The notes beneath the pieces were generated by a model, which saw nothing but the letters and a program-made list of their open reading frames with translations, did not search any database and had not been told where the DNA came from. This document shows, in pieces, positions 16,953 to 26,115 of a stretch of DNA of 50,642 nt. The translations under genes and the position numbers were made by a program. This DNA is from CAZIKB01 sp964539665 (lineage in GTDB: Bacteria > Zhuqueibacterota > Zhuqueibacteria > Oceanimicrobiales > Oceanimicrobiaceae), in contig CAZIKB010000035.1 of assembly GCA_964539665.1 (NCBI GenBank), positions 1 to 50,642 of the forward strand. Direction: 5' to 3'. Numbering within the stretch: the first letter of the stretch is position 1; each line of letters starts with the position of its first letter.

Positions 16953-18713
16953 ATGATTTTGAACCTTTCAACGTTCTTTATTCCTTTGAAATTAAGGAAT
17001 TATAGAATTCCACTATGTATTTTGCTACTGAATATATTATTCATAAATCCGCGAGGAATATCTGCACAAACGACCCTCACTTCTACGGAAATAAATGAAG
17101 ACCTCGATCAATTTCAAACAGAATTGGAAGAACGGTTCGCATATTTAAAAGCAAATCAAAATGATTATATCTCTGCAATCAATACAATCCGAGAACGGGG
17201 TGAGAATGGGATGAACATAGATGAGTTTGGTCTTGCAATTAGAAGAGTTTTGGGCTTGTTTATAGATTGTCATGGATCGATCAATGGGTTCAATTATCCC
17301 ATAGGATATTTACCATTCAAAATTGAACCAGCCGAGGGTCGTTATGTCGCATTCTGGCCCGACCGCGGAGGATTTGTAGATAATGACTATCCCTTCATCA
17401 GAAAAATAGACGGAAGAACCATTGAGCAATGGTGTGAAATCGTAGAAGTCTATTCGCCCAAGGGCTCTCCACAGTTTATTCGTTATGTGTGCCTCTGGTA
17501 TATCTCACAAATAAAGTTTGCCCGGAGAGAAGCTGGGGATGAGGATAAAGATACTTTCACAGTCGAATTAGAATCAAGAAGCGGAGGAACAAAAACTGCC
17601 GAGATGAATGTTATTTATGATGCATCATCCCTTAATAGCCATAGACATTGGCCTGAAAATAGTTCATCAATAACTAAATGGCAATATAGGTTATCTTCGT
17701 CTAACTAGTATGCTTGAGGAGGCATATCAAGCAATTCAGGAATGTATGCCCCGGTTCATGAACACCGATGGGATTATTGTTGATATTCGTGACAATCGTG
17801 GTGGAGAGCGTGGGGTACTCTGGGAACTCTTTCCCTATTTTTGTACGGAAAACACCCAACCTCATATTGCCAATGCTGCCAATTACAGACTGTATCATGA
17901 ATTTAATTCGGATCATTTAGCTAGTCGTAAAATGTTTACTCAAGATTGGATAGGGTGGACAGAATCTGAACAAGAATCCATTTCCCGGTTTATGCAGGAT
18001 TTTCAACCCGAGTGGATTGTGCCGGAAGACAAATTCAGTGACTGGCACTTCTGGCTTTTGTCCAAGAAAGCAAATCCTGATGCCTATTACTATTCGAAAC
18101 CAATTGTCTTTCTGATGAATGAAAAATGCCAAAGTGCATCAGACGTAACCCTTTCGGCTGTAAAAGGATTCGGAAATATTACGCTGGTCGGGCTATCTAG
18201 CAGTGGAAGCAGCGGAGCAATAATCAGAACGACTTTGAATAATTCAGGACTAACGCTTACGCTATCTTCAATGGCTTCTTTTCAAAAAGCGGAAAACTAT
18301 ATGATAGCAGGGGCGTCGAACCTGACATCACAATCGGTCCCACCGCGGAATATTTCATTTTTAACGGACCGGACAGAATGCTGGATAAGGCCATAGAAAT
18401 AATCAATGAAAACACAACAGGAGTAACCAATAACCAAACGCCATTTCTTACTGATTTCAGATTGGCGCAGAACTATCCAAATCCTTTTAATCCATTAACA
18501 CGAATAGAATTTGAGTTATTAAAGCCGGGTAAAGTCAAGATCAATGTCTATGATATTAGAGGTAGATTAACGACAAATTTGTTGAATGAACATAAGATGT
18601 CGGGTAAATATTCCGTAGATTTTGATGCGTCAAATATGGCATCGGGCGTTTATTATTATAGAGTAGAAACTGTGAGCTTTGTTTGTGCAAAAAAAATGCT
18701 ACTCATTAAATAG
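16953..18713 (+). pseudogene. S41-family peptidase with type IX sorting domain, two frameshifts
   Basis: Three frames make one secreted C-terminal-processing-type peptidase. Frame A (16953-17708): signal peptide ending ISAQ and the N-terminal region. Frame B (from about 17677 to 18285): NIGYLRLTSM, the DGIIVDIRDNRGG block typical of S41 enzymes, and CQSASD, the likely nucleophile Ser context. Frame C (from about 18288 to 18713): KLYDSRGVEPDITIG, then a type IX sorting domain (NYPNPFNPLTRI). The first shift is near 17668-17677. The second is at an A5 run (18284-18288), where one more A would restore QKSGKLYDSRG. GGAGG precedes the ATG. This is the cargo of the cassette ending at attC-like site 5. 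As read, it is inactive. Confidence 0.75.
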
Positions 18714-18715
18714 TC

Positions 18716-18814
18716 TGCTAACAAAATGTTCATCCCGGACGCTCACGCCGGACGGTGAGTTGGTGGTGTGAGAGTATCTTAGGCCTTTCGCGCCGGTTAA
18801 CATTCGCGTTAGGG
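18716..18814 (+). other. attC-like recombination site 5
   Basis: Left box region TGCTAAC (18716-18722), arms AATGTTCATCCCGG (18725-18738) and CCGGTTAACATT (18793-18804) that pair with small bulges, and right box GTTAGGG (18808-18814), one base off GTTRRRY. It is followed by GCGTAAT, as in site 1. It begins three bases after the S41 stop codon. Confidence 0.7.
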
Positions 18815-18924
18815 GCGTAATTTACTGCTATATTTTGTACTTGAAATATTGGATTAAGTAATAAAAAATGCTTGATAATGTTCCTCAAAAATGCTGCACT
18901 ATTAAAAAAATGCAAGAGTCAATT

Positions 18925-19173
18925 ATGTCAAAAACCGAAATGATATGAGCTCGAATTGAACCTGACTTAAAACATGAAGTTGAAAGTATTTTATCTGAAT
19001 TGGCTTTAAATACAACTACTGCTATCAACATATTTTATCGTCAAGTTAAACTTCAAAAAGGCCTGTCTTTTAATTTTAGCACTCCTAATCAAATTACTCT
19101 CCAAACATTCAGAGATACTGATGCTGGAAAAAACATATATCATAACTGCATGAATGTCAATAATTTGAATTGA
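18925..19173 (+). pseudogene. RelB/DinJ-family antitoxin gene broken by an in-frame TGA
   Basis: Reading from ATG 18925 gives MSKTEMI, TGA (18946-18948), then ARIEPDLKHEVESILSELAL, NTTTAINIFYRQVKLQKGLS and FNFSTPNQIT, ending at TGA 19171-19173 (82 codons). This matches RelB/DinJ antitoxins, which start with a ribbon-helix-helix of the form xARIDPxLKxxAExIL and dimerise to bind DNA. The stop sits where Arg is usual (CGA to TGA, one transition). No YafQ/RelE toxin gene follows; xylA begins on the other strand 12 bases later. It is preceded by attC-like site 5, so it is the last, apparently incomplete cassette. Confidence 0.75.
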
Positions 19174-19185
19174 TTTTCATTGTCT

Positions 19186-20514
19186 CTATTTATGAACTCC
19201 ACAGGCTAAATACTGATTGATAATATTCTCAAGCTTTTCCTGCTGAGCCGAACGTAATTCCGGTTCGCCATTTTCAATAATGTATTTTTCTAACTCCATG
19301 AATGATGTTTGTCGATTCTCGATCTTCTCACCGATGCCAGAATCATAGCCGGCATATCTGCTTTTGGCGAAATCCGCCATAGCTCCATCCTCCTGAATCT
19401 TGTGCGCTATTTTCAGAGCCAGGGCAAAACAGTCCATGCCTCCGATGTGCGCGTGGAACAGGTCGGCGAGATCGGTGCTGGTGCGGCGGACTTTGGCGTC
19501 AAAGTTCAAGCCTCCGGGAGCCAAACCGCCCTGATCGAGTATCACCAGCATAGCATAAATTGCATTATAGATATCGGTCGGAAACTGGTCGGTATCCCAT
19601 CCGAGAAGCAGGTCGCCGCGGTTTGCATCCACACTGCCCAGTAAACCATGTGCAGAAGCGAGCGCCAGTTCATGCTGAAAACTATGTCCGGCCAGGGTAG
19701 CGTGATTCGCTTCAATATTAAGTTTTACTTTATCAGCCAAATCGTAAGTCTTCAAAAATCCAATCACATTTGCCACATCGAAATCATATTGATGTTTGGT
19801 CGGTTCTTTTGGTTTGGGCTCAATGAGAAACTGACCTGTAAATCCGATCTCTCGCGCATAATCCACCGCCATGTGCAGGAACGCAGCAAAATGCTCCTGC
19901 TCTCGTTTCATGTCAGTATTAAGCAAGGATTCATAGCCTTCACGACCGCCCCAGAAGACATAATTTTCACCGCCAAGCATGTGGGTCATTTCCAGCATTT
20001 TTTTGACCTGAGACGCGGCATAGGCAAAAACATGGGGATCAGGATTGGTTGCTGCACCGCACATATACCTGGGATGTCCGAACAGATTTGCCGTTCCCCA
20101 CAGAAGTTTGACACCTGTATCATTTTGTAATTGCAATGCCAGTTTGCACATTTTTTCCAGATGTTCATTGCTCTCCTGCAATGTTTCGCCTTCCGGAGCC
20201 ATATCACGATCATGGAAACAATAATATTTTGCGCCCATCTTCTGGAAGAATTCAAAAGCAGCGTGCAATTTTTGCTCAGCTGCTACCATGGCCGAATTTG
20301 CCTGGTTCCACGGTCGTCGCAATGTTGGTAAACCAAAAGGATCGAGACCCTCGCCACAGAAAGTATGCCAGTATGCGATGGAAAACCGTAAGTGGTCTTC
20401 CATGGTCTTATCGCCGACCATCTCCTGAGGATTGTAATGTTTAAAAGATAAAGGGTTTTTTGAATGGGTCCCTTCGTACTGAATCTTTTCGATGTTGAGA
20501 AAGTATTTTATCAT
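19186..20514 (-). CDS. xylA: Xylose isomerase
   Basis: A 442-residue class II xylose isomerase (EC 5.3.1.5) converting D-xylose to D-xylulose in the cytoplasm. Conserved blocks are all present: WHTFCGEGLDPFG, the catalytic-His motif YYCFHDRDMAPEG, VFWGGREGYE, metal-ligand segments FLIEPKPKEPTKHQYD and LNIEANHATLAGHSFQHE, and GSVDANRGDLLLGWDTDQFP. The length is normal. It lies 15 bases downstream of xylB on the same strand, so the two form an operon with xylB first. It converges on the end of the cassette array. Confidence 0.97.
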   Translation of the reverse strand: MIKYFLNIEKIQYEGTHSKNPLSFKHYNPQEMVGDKTMEDHLRFSIAYWHTFCGEGLDPFGLPTLRRPWNQANSAMVAAEQKLHAAFEFFQKMGAKYYCFHDRDMAPEGETLQESNEHLEKMCKLALQLQNDTGVKLLWGTANLFGHPRYMCGAATNPDPHVFAYAASQVKKMLEMTHMLGGENYVFWGGREGYESLLNTDMKREQEHFAAFLHMAVDYAREIGFTGQFLIEPKPKEPTKHQYDFDVANVIGFLKTYDLADKVKLNIEANHATLAGHSFQHELALASAHGLLGSVDANRGDLLLGWDTDQFPTDIYNAIYAMLVILDQGGLAPGGLNFDAKVRRTSTDLADLFHAHIGGMDCFALALKIAHKIQEDGAMADFAKSRYAGYDSGIGEKIENRQTSFMELEKYIIENGEPELRSAQQEKLENIINQYLACGVHK

Positions 20515-20529
20515 CGTTAACCTCTCATC

Positions 20530-22032
20530 TCAATATAAAAGCTGCAATTGTTGGTTTAATTTTAAGTACTTATCATAAATCTCATTATATGTGTTCGCGT
20601 TTTGCGAATTTGGCTCAGCGGTTGTTTCCGGATCCAGGGAAACAAACTCATCTGTGATCTCTTTCAAACTCACCTGCTCGCCTTGAGCATGAGAAAAACA
20701 CCACAGTGCCTGCAATGCAGCGCCTAACGCGCCGGCTTCCTGCGTGATCGGGCAAATCACCGCACAGTTGAAAATATCCGCGACAATTTGCCGCCAGATT
20801 TCACTTTTAGCGCCGCCACCTACGAGCCTGATTTCTCTGGGAACAATACCATTGCGTTTAAGCACATCCAATCCGTAACGTAATCCAAACGTTGCTCCTT
20901 CCATCGCGGAGCGGCACAGATTTTCCGGCGTGTAATTCGTGCTGCTGATACCGAAAAGAGTTGCCCGGGCATTGGGCAGCGCAGGCGTGCGTTCGCCGTT
21001 AAAATAGGGTAAAAGCAGCAAACCGTCGGCTCCAACTTCCGCCTTTTCTACATTTTTATTTAACGAATTAATACCCATATCTAACAGGCTTCGCGTAAGC
21101 TCAGTTGACACTGTGACGTTCATAGTGCAGACTAACGGCAGCCAGTGTCCATCGCTGGAGCAAAAAGCTGCTAATTCACCCTGTGGATCGACTACTGGAT
21201 TTTCGGCAAAACAGTAAATGGTTCCTGACGTACCGAGCGAGGCGGTCACGACGCCGGGCGCCACATTGCCGGTACCGATAGCAGCCATCATGTTGTCGCC
21301 CCCACCGGCAGAAATTAAAACATTTTCATTGAAACCAAATTGGTTGGCGGTTTCCGTTTGAATGGTTCCCACTTGTTCATTTGCTTGAACAAATGCCGGC
21401 AGGCAATCAGTCAACCGGCCGCTGTCGTCGATCGCATGCAAAACTTCTTCAGACCATTTGCGCTGACGCACATCGAAATAAGCTGTTCCGGAAGCATCGC
21501 CAAACTCGGTTTTTCTTTCTCCACTGAGCCAGAAATTGATGTAATCATGCGGCAAAAGAATGGTTGATAATCTCTCATAATTTGCAGGCTCATGCTGCTT
21601 TAACCATGCAATTTTAGAGGCGGTAAATCCGACTGCAACGGTATTGCCGATTAAATCGACGATTTCGGCCTCTCCACCCAGGCGTTCGGTAATTGCACCG
21701 GCTTCATTAGCCGTAGCCGTGTCGCACCAGAGTTTGGCCGGACGAATGACCTCGCCCGAGCTATTGAGCGGTACAAATCCATGTTGTTGTCCGGAGACAC
21801 CAATCGCCCGCACATCTTACGGATTCAGATTACCTTTTGTAAAAACAGAAATCATTGCCGAAGAAATCGCATCAATCCACCACTTCGGCTCCTGTTCGCG
21901 TTTGCCGTGACTATCTTCAATTATTTCATGGGGTGCGTAAGCTTCAGCGAGAATCGCTCGCTGTTTCCGATCGACTATCAGAACTTTGGATCCCTGAGTC
22001 CCGCTATCGATGCCAATAAATAAATCGCTCAT
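20530..22032 (-). pseudogene. xylB: Xylulokinase interrupted by an in-frame TAA
   Basis: A FGGY-family kinase (EC 2.7.1.17; D-xylulose to xylulose 5-phosphate). The first 71 codons (22032 down to 21820) give MSDLFIGIDSGTQGSKVLIV, the ATP-binding start of the family, and end GNLNP. TAA (21817-21819) then stands where Lys, Glu or Gln is expected, and the same frame resumes at once with DVRAIGVSGQQHGFVPL and runs to 20530 with normal motifs (SAGGGDNMMAAIGTG, VTASLGTSG, VGGGAKSEIWRQ). With the stop read through it would be about 500 residues, the normal size. Internal initiation at GTG 21813 would lack the ATP loop. It is either a nonsense mutant or a sequencing error. It is first gene of the xylBA operon. 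Confidence 0.85.
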
Positions 22033-22317
22033 TTTTGCTCCGCAAAATTCTTTATGGTTTTAAAATTAATAATCTGGTATAAGAGTTTTCTGGTTAAGAA
22101 GCAACAATAAATTCTTCTTCGTTAACAGCACAACGTTGCCCACGGTTCCTGTTCTATTTGATTGAGATAAGTCTCATTTTAGTATTGGAGTAATTGAACT
22201 GAACTGAACGGGCAAAAGTGTTTATATTCTTATTGATTTGTGGGATTCGAGAAAATTATTGCCAGGTTGAACTGTAACAAGGAAAGTAATAAATATGTTG
22301 TAATCATCAATTCAATG

Positions 22318-22863
22318 TTATGCCTCAACCAAAAGCGATTTTCTTAACAATTTTAAAGCTTTACCTATATGGCTTTCAACTGTTTTAACGCTGATGTTTA
22401 ACCGTTCAGAAATTTCTTTATGCGACAATTCTTCAAATCGGCTGAGCATGAAAACGATGCGCTGGTGGTCTGGAAGATTGGTTACAGCCTGCATCAAATT
22501 TTCTCGCAATTCTTTTATTTCGAACGCGGTGTAAGGGGATTCTTCTTCTGGGGACTTATTATTTTGCTCCATTTGATATTTCAGGACAACTTTATGATGC
22601 CGAATAAAATTTAAAGCCAAATTATTGGCAATAGTGAACAGGTAAGACTTAATCGAACAAAATTCTTTCAATTGAACCCGGTTTTCCCAGACCTTCACAA
22701 AAACTTCCTGAAGCACATCTTCGGCTGCCTGGATGTTTCCCAATTTGTAATACAAGAAATTGAAAATAGCCTGTTGATACCACTCAAAAAGCGTTTTAAA
22801 CGCGTGGCAGTCAGATCGCTTGATCCGCCTGGCAAGACTTTTTATTTCTTCAGCTTCGTTCAT
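22318..22863 (-). CDS. ECF-type RNA polymerase sigma factor
   Basis: A 181-residue extracytoplasmic-function sigma factor. Region 2 (about 20-85) includes FNFLYYKLGNIQAAEDVLQE and VFVKVWENR with SIKSYLFTIANNLALNFIRHH. Region 4 (about 120-175) includes LPDHQRIVFMLSRFEELSHK and the recognition helix ISERLNISVKTVESHI. The ALNFIRHH and SVKTVESH wording is Bacteroidota-like. It follows the FecR-domain gene by 39 bases and is the last gene of the envelope cluster. No classic cytoplasmic anti-sigma gene adjoins it. The FecR-domain protein is its nearest candidate partner, although that one is predicted to be exported. Confidence 0.9.
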   Translation of the reverse strand: MNEAEEIKSLARRIKRSDCHAFKTLFEWYQQAIFNFLYYKLGNIQAAEDVLQEVFVKVWENRVQLKEFCSIKSYLFTIANNLALNFIRHHKVVLKYQMEQNNKSPEEESPYTAFEIKELRENLMQAVTNLPDHQRIVFMLSRFEELSHKEISERLNISVKTVESHIGKALKLLRKSLLVEA

Positions 22864-22902
22864 ATTACTCTGAAATAAAAGTTAGGTGCAAACTAAATTA
22901 AT

Positions 22903-23628
22903 TTATGGTTTCAACCTCTTGATAGCTTTATCAGCTTCATTAACCCAGAGACTATTGCCATTTATTTTGCAATCATCGTTTGAGTTTTCATTAATCACAT
23001 TTTGATAAGCATCGAGCGCCTGACCGGGTTTGTTCAGCATTTCAAAAGCTTTAGCCAAATAATAATGAATCTCGCCACAATCGTTAACAGCAGTGTATTT
23101 CAGGATAATATTATTCAATTTCAAAATGGAATTGGTTGTAAAATTTTGCGTGTATAGTGCTAAAGCAGCGTTCCTTTCTAACTGCCATTCCTGCGCGTCT
23201 TCATCATTTTTTGTACGATCAAGCGAATCTGTTTTCAATTCACCATGAACCACGCTGACATTGCCGATGCGTAGTTTTGTTTTCTGTTCCCGAAGGTCTA
23301 TTCGTTGTATTTTTTTCGACATTAACAAAAGGAACAATTCCTTTTCGGTAATGGTTCTTAAATCAGCGATGTCAAGAATTGAATTGCTACCCATGCGGAA
23401 GATTCTACCATCTTCAATTTCTAAGGCTACTTCCGCTCCTTCGCCAGTTAAGATTGAGTCAATGTCTTCTAACCAGGTTCCTGCTGAGGCTGGATGCCAG
23501 CTTTCTTCAACCCCGCGCCGAATTTTGACTTCCCCCGAAATACTTTTTATGTGTGCTTTAGTATCTGCCAAAACAAATTGGGCGAAAAGCATGAGATATA
23601 CCAGGGTCGCCGTAATTCTTATTTTCAT
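22903..23628 (-). CDS. Exported FecR-domain protein with TPR-like C-terminus
   Basis: A 241-residue product from the second ATG (MKIRITATLV), chosen because GGAGG lies nine bases before it and inside the five extra upstream codons. A signal peptide ends near VLA-DTKAHI. Residues about 25-125 form a FecR-like domain (SISGEVKIRRGVEESWHPAS and ALEIEDGRIFRMGSNSILDI). The C-terminal part has a TPR-like pair (IHYYLAKAFEMLNKPGQALD). FecR domains sense or bind envelope partners; secreted versions without a cytoplasmic anti-sigma part are frequent in this group. Location between the barrel-transglutaminase and the sigma factor suggests envelope signalling. Confidence 0.8.
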   Translation of the reverse strand: MKIRITATLVYLMLFAQFVLADTKAHIKSISGEVKIRRGVEESWHPASAGTWLEDIDSILTGEGAEVALEIEDGRIFRMGSNSILDIADLRTITEKELFLLLMSKKIQRIDLREQKTKLRIGNVSVVHGELKTDSLDRTKNDEDAQEWQLERNAALALYTQNFTTNSILKLNNIILKYTAVNDCGEIHYYLAKAFEMLNKPGQALDAYQNVINENSNDDCKINGNSLWVNEADKAIKRLKP

Positions 23629-23686
23629 GATAATAGCCTCCAAAACATAAGTCTTAAAATTTATTTATATAAATAATTATATCCAT

Positions 23687-25273
23687 TTACTCAACATCAA
23701 TCATTCGAACCCAACCATCAACAACACCTTTACGCAGCACGCCTTCCTGAAGATATTGCAGCGCACCTGCCTTCCAGGCTTCCTCAAATCCGCCACCAAT
23801 CAGGGTAGTTTCAATCGGCAGCCAAATAGTCTTTTGGCCTATTGAATTTTCCCGGGTCAAATAGCGTTTCTCATTGCTGCTTATTAATTCCCCCCGGGTT
23901 GCCGGGATTCCACTATTGAAAATAAGATAAACATGCGCAATTTCTTTCTCCGGATCCCGTACTTCAACAAATGCCGTATTGATGCCCACACTTTCGAGTA
24001 GGGAGGCATAAAGCACAACCAGATCATCGCAGTCGCCAGTTTTTAGCTCTAAAGTCTCAATGGCATATTGGACGCGATCATCCTGATAAAATGGAATATT
24101 GGGATCGCTTTGATATCGCAAGTTCATTTTTTCAAATTCGTTAAAGAAATGTTTCGCTGTGTTAAAGTTTCTGAGAATATTCTCGCTGTCCATTTCAATG
24201 GTTTTTACCAACTGCCGGCTTAATTTCAAAATTCGTTCATCATCCGGAATTACAAAAAAGACAAGCTTGTCCATTTCGCCGTTCCAGGAATTGCGATTGT
24301 GAATCATGATTTGACTGCTAAACTCTTCCCTGAACGTGTTGCCAGCTCTGGCCTCTATGATTAAGTCAAGTACAGCCGATTCCCGGGTGGCTACCTTGCG
24401 AACACGAGAACTAAATATGGCGGTGATTGGAATATCCCTGGTTTCTTTGCCAGCGATGCGGATGTAACCACTATTCTTGGGTCTGTCGGAGAATGATCTA
24501 ATATTACTTCGAACATTTACTTCAACTGAGCTTTTCGTCATATTTTGAATGGTTACAATAGCTATCGGGTATAAGTTATAAAATTGATAATACGCTGGAT
24601 AAATATCTGTAATTATGACTTTGATGTCTTTAATGCGAATGATCTCGCGCCTTCTTCCCCACATCAGGCTGAATCCCACTCCGAATTCATATCCACTCAA
24701 ATCCTGCCCAAATTTGAAATCGACAAAATGGTATTTCAGATCAAAGTTCAGAGCAAACCAGCTCGTTAATTCGATATTCACTCCTGTACCAAGATAGGCG
24801 CCTGGTTTAAGACCTGATTCCACATTTTCTCCCTCAAAAATTGAATTATCAACAGATGTGATCCAGTAAGGTCCAAGCCCAAATGAAAAATATGGCTGAA
24901 AAGCGCTTGCAGTCCGCATTGCCAAATAATCCCATCTGAGCCCAAAAAGAAATGGCAGGATTGCAGTGACGTCTTCTCCACCTACATCAGTTATAACACT
25001 GCCAACAGCGCCCAGATTCAATTCGAAACTCCAATCATGTTGAAAGCGTGAAAAAAAATACATCCATGCTCCGGCGCCACTCACTTCTACGCGTGTTCCT
25101 GATATCTTAATTAATGAAGTAGACCTGGCTGTTTTCCAGAATCCTGTTCGGAAACCAATGCCGTTGGACCGAGACATTCCCTGGGCAATCAAGGATGAAG
25201 TTGAATAAGAAAACAGCATAACGATAAACAAACCTGTTATTAGAAATTTGAACCGTTTGAACATATTTTCCAT
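23687..25273 (-). CDS. Outer-membrane beta-barrel fused to transglutaminase-like domain
   Basis: A 528-residue exported protein. After a signal peptide ending SLIAQG, residues about 35-210 form a small beta-barrel (GIGFRTGFWK, FFSRFQHDWSFELNLGAVG, PYFSFGLGPYWITSVDNS, ALNFDLKYHFVDFKFGQDLS, aromatic-rich strands ending GFSLMWG). This part is paralogous to the 216-residue barrel at 26.3-26.9 kb. A middle beta domain (about 215-340) precedes a transglutaminase-like cysteine-protease fold with LKTGDCDDLVVLYASLLESV (C415), AHVYLIF (H447) and WLPIETT (E488). The catalytic triad seems intact. It is 39 bases from the next gene upstream. Peptide or cell-wall processing at the outer membrane is possible; the exact function is unknown. 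Confidence 0.8.
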   Translation of the reverse strand: MENMFKRFKFLITGLFIVMLFSYSTSSLIAQGMSRSNGIGFRTGFWKTARSTSLIKISGTRVEVSGAGAWMYFFSRFQHDWSFELNLGAVGSVITDVGGEDVTAILPFLFGLRWDYLAMRTASAFQPYFSFGLGPYWITSVDNSIFEGENVESGLKPGAYLGTGVNIELTSWFALNFDLKYHFVDFKFGQDLSGYEFGVGFSLMWGRRREIIRIKDIKVIITDIYPAYYQFYNLYPIAIVTIQNMTKSSVEVNVRSNIRSFSDRPKNSGYIRIAGKETRDIPITAIFSSRVRKVATRESAVLDLIIEARAGNTFREEFSSQIMIHNRNSWNGEMDKLVFFVIPDDERILKLSRQLVKTIEMDSENILRNFNTAKHFFNEFEKMNLRYQSDPNIPFYQDDRVQYAIETLELKTGDCDDLVVLYASLLESVGINTAFVEVRDPEKEIAHVYLIFNSGIPATRGELISSNEKRYLTRENSIGQKTIWLPIETTLIGGGFEEAWKAGALQYLQEGVLRKGVVDGWVRMIDVE

Positions 25274-25312
25274 CCCTTAATTGATTAATTCTGTTATTTC
25301 AATCTGCACAGT

Positions 25313-26062
25313 TCACGGTAACTGGATACGACCGCCAATGTTACTATAGTCTATACTCCCGCTGCCGTCGCTCTCCACAATAAAGTCGCCCTGGACATTG
25401 GACACAAAAATGTTTCCTGAGCCGTCACTATGAATGATCACGCTTCCTCCAACCCAGGATATATCAATCCCACCGGAACCATCATCCACGATTACCTCGC
25501 CGGTTACATGCTTCACATTAATTGCACCGGAACCATCCTGTAGTCTCACATTTCCCGCTATTTGATTAAGTGTTATAGCGCCTGAGCCATCATTAATATA
25601 AACATCACCAGTAACATTTTCAACCAAAATGGCGCCGGAGCCATCTTTGATCGAAAGTGACTTAACTTGAAGAACATTTATTTCCCCGCTGTAGTCAACA
25701 ATCTCCAAAGCAATGCTGTCCGGCAAATCAATGGTTAAATCAAGTTGAACATTGTTTACATTGCTTTCAGCAATAATGATAACCGTATCTTCATCGCTAT
25801 AGGCTTCAAGTATTATTTCCTCAAGCAAATCAGCCTTTGGTGCGCAGGCCGTGCCATTCACCCGCACTTCTGATATTTTTGGATTACCACTAACCTTCAG
25901 AAAGCCGGCCATTGCATTTATACGTATTTTTTTAGCGCCGGTCGCATCAACAGTAACTGAGCGGGATTCTGTAAATTCACACGTATTCTCCGATTCTAAC
26001 AGAGCTAAACAAGAACACAGCATGATTGAAATAATCAGTGTAAAGAGCCAAAGCAACTTCAT
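25313..26062 (-). CDS. DUF4097-type lipoprotein with DGSGxI repeats
   Basis: A 249-residue lipoprotein from MKLLWLFTLIISIMLCSC (lipobox around LCSC). AGGAGG sits about nine bases upstream of this ATG (26060-26062); the longer open frame to 26221 runs into a repeat element and is not used here. The C-terminal half repeats a 19-22 residue unit with the core DGSGAI (YINDGSGAITLNQIAGN, RLQDGSGAINVKHVTGE, IVDDGSGGIDISWVGGS and so on), the regular turn pattern of a right-handed beta-helix. DUF4097 proteins of this kind are extracytoplasmic. A second member with VNGxI repeats lies at 30.4 kb. Confidence 0.8.
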   Translation of the reverse strand: MKLLWLFTLIISIMLCSCLALLESENTCEFTESRSVTVDATGAKKIRINAMAGFLKVSGNPKISEVRVNGTACAPKADLLEEIILEAYSDEDTVIIIAESNVNNVQLDLTIDLPDSIALEIVDYSGEINVLQVKSLSIKDGSGAILVENVTGDVYINDGSGAITLNQIAGNVRLQDGSGAINVKHVTGEVIVDDGSGGIDISWVGGSVIIHSDGSGNIFVSNVQGDFIVESDGSGSIDYSNIGGRIQLP

Positions 26063-26115
26063 TGTGAAGGCCTCCTGATTTTTAAATAAAGCAAACATTT
26101 GTAAAATATTGCTAT

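Noticed and set aside
15894..21819. Alternative genetic code or programmed stop read-through
   Set aside because: Three different stop codons are involved, the other genes end normally at all three, and no recoding signal was seen. Mutation or sequence error is simpler.
25320..25700. Tandem repeats resembling a CRISPR array
   Set aside because: The regular spacing comes from the protein repeat DGSGxI inside a coding region. The DNA units are not identical and there are no cas genes. No CRISPR array was seen in the window.
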